Position numbers and translations under genes: made by a program | Source of the DNA: Microbacteriaceae bacterium | Lineage (GTDB): Bacteria; Actinomycetota; Actinomycetes; Actinomycetales; Microbacteriaceae | Direction of reading: 5' to 3' | DNA: 64,000 nt | Assembly: GCA_024639935.1 (NCBI GenBank) | Contig: JAHEFZ010000008.1 | Span: forward strand, 27,240 to 91,239 | Notes under the pieces: model-generated | The model's input: the letters and a program-made list of their open reading frames with translations, nothing else | What the model was told of the DNA's origin: nothing | Database searches by the model: none | Shown here: positions 61,724 to 64,000 of the stretch, one piece after another | Numbering within the stretch: position 1 is the first letter of the stretch | Layout of the letters: each line of letters starts with the position of its first letter

Positions 61724-62308
61724 GTGGCTGTCAAAATCCGCCTTAAGCGCATGGGGAAAATCCATTCGCCGCACTATCGCATCGTTGTCGCTGATTCGCG
61801 CACTAAGCGTGATGGTCGTTCGATTGAAGAAATCGGCAAGTATCACCCCACCGAGAACCCCTCTCTCATGGAAATCAATTCCGAGCGCGCGCAGTACTGG
61901 TTGTCAGTCGGCGCCCAACCGAGTCCTCAGGTTCTCGTCATCCTCAAGCTCTCGGGCGACTGGGGAAAATTCAAGGGCGACAAGTCCGCAAAGAACATGA
62001 TCATCTCGAAGGACGCGAAGACGGTTTTCGCGGAAGACGCGGGGAAAAAATCGGTTATCCGGCCCCGTGTCGAAAAAAAGGTTGAGGAGGTTGCTCCGAT
62101 TGTTGAGGTCGTCGAAGAGACCACCGAATCCTCGGTCGAGATTGTTGAATCGACATCTGAACGTGCTATGGAAACGGTTGAGACGGTGGTCGAAACCGCA
62201 GACGAGGTAGTGGCTGACGAGACCCCCGCCGACGAGGTAGTGGCTGACGAGACCCCCGCCGACGAGGCAGTGGCTGACGAAGCACCCGCCGACGAAAAGG
62301 CTGAATAA
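61724..62308 (+). CDS. rpsP: 30S ribosomal protein S16 with acidic repeat tail
   Basis: A 194-residue S16. [42 protein letters not shown] is the conserved ribosomal domain, complete within about 85 residues. The rest is an extension that becomes strongly acidic ([15 protein letters not shown]) and ends in three copies of the ten-residue unit [10 protein letters not shown] with changes. A GTG start after CTGGAGA is preferred to the track's start ten codons earlier. It leads the rpsP-khpA-rimM-trmD operon. Confidence 0.96.
   Translation: MAVKIRLKRMGKIHSPHYRIVVADSRTKRDGRSIEEIGKYHPTENPSLMEINSERAQYWLSVGAQPSPQVLVILKLSGDWGKFKGDKSAKNMIISKDAKTVFAEDAGKKSVIRPRVEKKVEEVAPIVEVVEETTESSVEIVESTSERAMETVETVVETADEVVADETPADEVVADETPADEAVADEAPADEKAE
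62201..62296 (+). repeat. 30-base tandem repeat within rpsP
   Basis: GACGAGGTAGTGGCTGACGA-GACCCCCGCC occurs at 62201-62230 and again, identical, at 62231-62260. A third copy with several changes is at 62261-62290, and a partial GACGAA follows. It keeps the frame and encodes the acidic tail of S16. Copy number may vary between strains. Confidence 0.95.
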
Positions 62309-62313
62309 GGCTG

Positions 62314-62550
62314 ATGCTTGCGGCCGCCCTCAAGCACCTTGTCTCGGGAATCGTCGATCACCCGGAGAGCGTCACTGTTGTGGCAAAAAGCACTCCGCGT
62401 GGGGATCTTCTCGAGGTTTCGGTGCACCCTGACGATCTCGGTCGTGTCATTGGGAAGGGCGGACGCACAGCAAAGGCCCTGCGCACACTAGTCGCAGGAA
62501 TCGCCGACGGTAAGCGCATCCGCGTCGACATCGTCGACACAGCAGAGTAA
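62314..62550 (+). CDS. khpA: KH domain RNA-binding protein KhpA
   Basis: A 78-residue single KH domain with the RNA-binding GxxG loop in LGRVIGKGGRTAKALRTLV. LKHLVSGIVDHPESVTV opens it. Homologues bind many RNAs, often with KhpB/Jag, and influence cell division and translation. Always beside rpsP and rimM in Gram-positives. Its TAA overlaps the rimM ATG (TAATG). Confidence 0.95.
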   Translation: MLAAALKHLVSGIVDHPESVTVVAKSTPRGDLLEVSVHPDDLGRVIGKGGRTAKALRTLVAGIADGKRIRVDIVDTAE

Positions 62551-63125
62551 TGGCCTCGGCGAAGCGGCCCGAAACGGGTCTGCGGGTTGGTCGTCTTCTC
62601 AAAGCGCACGGACTCAAGGGGGCGATCAAACTCGAGCTGTACACCGATGATCCCGCACTGAGGTTCGTGCCCGGCTCGGTCTACACGCTTCAAGTCCCGG
62701 ATGAGTCGCCCTGGATGGGCAAAACGATCACGCTCAAAGAACTCAAGTGGTACAACGACCATGCAGTGGTATTCCTCGAAGGAATCGATGATCGAGACGC
62801 CGCGGAATCGCTGGTGAAAGCGATTCTGTGGGTCGACGAGGACGACGATTCCCGTCCGGCGGAAGAAGACGCGTGGTACGACCACCAACTCATTGGGTTG
62901 ACGGTGCGCCGAGATGGGCACGCGGTCGGTGTCATTTCTCGAGTCGACCATTTTCCGGCACAAGACCTTCTCGTCATTGATACGGGTGAAAGTGAGGTTC
63001 TCGTTCCGTTCGTTAAGGCAATCGTCACAAGGGTCGACATCGAGGTGGGATTTGTGGACATCGATCCTCCAATCGGACTATTTGAGGACCCTGTCGATGA
63101 CGAGCCCGAAGCGGCTGGCGCATAG
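62550..63125 (+). CDS. rimM: Ribosome maturation factor RimM
   Basis: A 191-residue assembly factor for the 30S head. The N-terminal barrel has [29 protein letters not shown]; the PRC barrel follows with [35 protein letters not shown] and [24 protein letters not shown]. Binds S19 during 16S processing. trmD begins ten bases after its stop. Confidence 0.96.
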   Translation: MASAKRPETGLRVGRLLKAHGLKGAIKLELYTDDPALRFVPGSVYTLQVPDESPWMGKTITLKELKWYNDHAVVFLEGIDDRDAAESLVKAILWVDEDDDSRPAEEDAWYDHQLIGLTVRRDGHAVGVISRVDHFPAQDLLVIDTGESEVLVPFVKAIVTRVDIEVGFVDIDPPIGLFEDPVDDEPEAAGA

Positions 63126-63135
63126 GGTTCCTGTC

Positions 63136-63816
63136 GTGCGAATTGACATCGTCACCATTTTCCCTGAGTTCTTCGCTGTGCTCGACGTGTCGCTCGTCGG
63201 CAAGGCACGTGAATCTGGTCTTTTGACAATCGAGGCGACGAATCTGCGTGACTTCACACATGACGTCCATCGGACCGTCGACGATAGTCCTTACGGCGGT
63301 GGTGCGGGGATGGTCATGCGCCCCGAGCCTTGGGGTGAAGCGCTTGATTCGCTCGTGGCTGACGACACGGTACTTATCGTTCCGTCGCCCGCCGGGGAAC
63401 TCTTCACGCAGGCCACGGCTCGGGCCTTGTCGCACGAGTCGCACCTCGTTTTCGCGTGTGGGCGATACGAGGGAATTGACCAGCGCGTCATCGATCACTA
63501 CGCGAGCAGAATCCGCGTTCGCGAACTTTCGCTCGGAGATTATGTTCTCAACGGCGGAGAGGTCGCGACGATGGCGATGATTGAAGCGATCGCTCGGCTT
63601 GTCCCCGGTGTGGTGGGCAACCCGGCTTCTCTCGATGAAGAAAGCCATGAAGGCGGTCTTCTCGAGCACCCGTCCTACACCAAGCCACACGAGTGGAGGG
63701 GGCTCACAGTCCCCGAGGTGCTCCTCGGTGGTCATCACAAGAAGATCGCCGACTGGCGTCACGAGCAGCAGGTGGAACGAACTCGTCTACGACGTCCTGA
63801 TTTGCTCGGCGACTGA
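63136..63816 (+). CDS. trmD: tRNA (guanine(37)-N(1))-methyltransferase
   Basis: A 226-residue SPOUT methyltransferase that makes m1G37 and prevents frameshifting. [11 protein letters not shown] opens it; the trefoil-knot SAM site is in [44 protein letters not shown] and [28 protein letters not shown]. The track starts 74 codons earlier inside rimM; the GTG at 63136 is the family start. A strong hairpin follows 71 bases later. rplS, often next in this operon, is not seen here. Confidence 0.96.
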   Translation: MRIDIVTIFPEFFAVLDVSLVGKARESGLLTIEATNLRDFTHDVHRTVDDSPYGGGAGMVMRPEPWGEALDSLVADDTVLIVPSPAGELFTQATARALSHESHLVFACGRYEGIDQRVIDHYASRIRVRELSLGDYVLNGGEVATMAMIEAIARLVPGVVGNPASLDEESHEGGLLEHPSYTKPHEWRGLTVPEVLLGGHHKKIADWRHEQQVERTRLRRPDLLGD

Positions 63817-63887
63817 CTCTGACAAAACCCGCTATCCCTTTTCGGGTTGGGGAGGGTTCGCTGTCACATTTGTTCCCCTGTTAACGG

Positions 63888-63922
63888 CACTACGGCCCCA
63901 GCTCAATGCTGGGGCCGTAGTG
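63888..63922. terminator. Bidirectional terminator after trmD
   Basis: CACTACGGCCCCAGC (63888-63902) and GCTGGGGCCGTAGTG (63908-63922) form a perfect 15-base stem with a five-base loop, followed by TTTGCCC. The strongest hairpin in the window; it lies between trmD and the convergent gene end at 63957. Confidence 0.85.
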
Positions 63923-63956
63923 TTTGCCCTGAAGGGCGTCAAACAGTCAGAACCGA

Positions 63957-64000
63957 CTAGCGGTCGACGACCACTGACTCGTTCATGTACCAGCTACGGT
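63957..64000 (-). CDS. C-terminal end of an unidentified convergent gene (partial)
   Basis: On the minus strand one frame is open from the window edge to a TAG at 63957-63959, reading RSWYMNESVVVDR. The position 35 bases beyond a bidirectional terminator suits the 3' end of a convergent gene. Fourteen codons are too few to name a family or exclude chance; the other two minus frames close within the same stretch. Confidence 0.35.
   Translation of the reverse strand, partial: RSWYMNESVVVDR

Noticed and set aside
62201-62296. CRISPR-like direct repeats
   Set aside because: The 30-base units abut without spacers, keep the rpsP reading frame and have no cas genes nearby.

Overview
The window reads as a chromosome segment of a Gram-positive actinobacterium, most likely a member of the Microbacteriaceae with a compact genome. 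Three things point there. The first is the gene order leuC-leuD-murA-plsC-gpsA ... ddl-DUF3515-thiL-rsmD-recG-coaD-DUF177-rpmF-rnc-mutM-smc-ftsY ... ffh ... rpsP-KH-rimM-trmD. The second is the FAH hydrolase/MFS/gltX trio. The third is a set of start codons lying about six bases after a TANNNT -10 element, the hallmark of actinobacterial leaderless genes. The taxon is inferred from synteny and style, not from a marker search. I see no phage, insertion sequence, CRISPR array or plasmid function.

Bases 1-12,640 are a sugar/cyclitol uptake and catabolism island. A leftward operon (substrate-binding lipoprotein, permease, single-domain ATPase, IolE-like isomerase, Gfo/Idh/MocA oxidoreductase cut by the window edge) faces a rightward paralogous cassette (lipoprotein, permease, ATPase), with a second IolE-like gene divergent from it. 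Between them sit a LacI regulator, an SDR reductase/epimerase and an iolG-type inositol 2-dehydrogenase. A GntR/UTRA regulator closes the island. A TGAAACGTTTCA palindrome lies between the LacI gene and the left operon. GT-N4-AC palindromes lie upstream of both the GntR gene and the iolG/SDR pair, which suggests two regulatory circuits.

Bases 12,660-18,000 hold small housekeeping and membrane genes (EamA transporter, ychF, SRPBCC, DUF1761, lipoprotein, DUF1801, MFS). Bases 18,050-22,706 are a tandem glycine riboswitch followed by gcvT-gcvH-gcvP, the glycine cleavage system. A CPBP-family membrane protein converges on gcvP. Bases 23,500-30,477 form an oligopeptide ABC transporter: binding lipoprotein, attenuating hairpin, an unusually long permease, a second permease and a fused double ATPase. 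It is interrupted by an opposite-strand PH-domain membrane protein gene. TypA, a FAH hydrolase, an MFS transporter and gltX follow, then tRNA-Gln(CTG), a lipid kinase, tRNA-Glu(CTC) and a TerC protein.

Bases 38,270-63,816 are core genes: leucine isomerase (leuCD), murA, plsC, gpsA, then an alpha/beta hydrolase and a membrane-anchored MurF-like ligase packed against ddl, followed by thiL, rsmD, recG, coaD, DUF177, rpmF, rnc, mutM, smc, ftsY, a gamma carbonic anhydrase, ffh, an EamA transporter and the rpsP-khpA-rimM-trmD operon. The last bases hold a strong terminator and the tail of a convergent gene.

Most notable observations are the MurF-like core fused to a membrane domain in place of the usual UDP-substrate domain, a three-copy inverted repeat able to form two competing hairpins after ddl, divergent thiL/DUF3515 promoters whose -10 elements overlap, upstream TAG stop codons that double as -10 elements, and a permease with a large internal membrane insertion. 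The only gene-free stretch of about 300 bases is the riboswitch leader (17,963-18,264).
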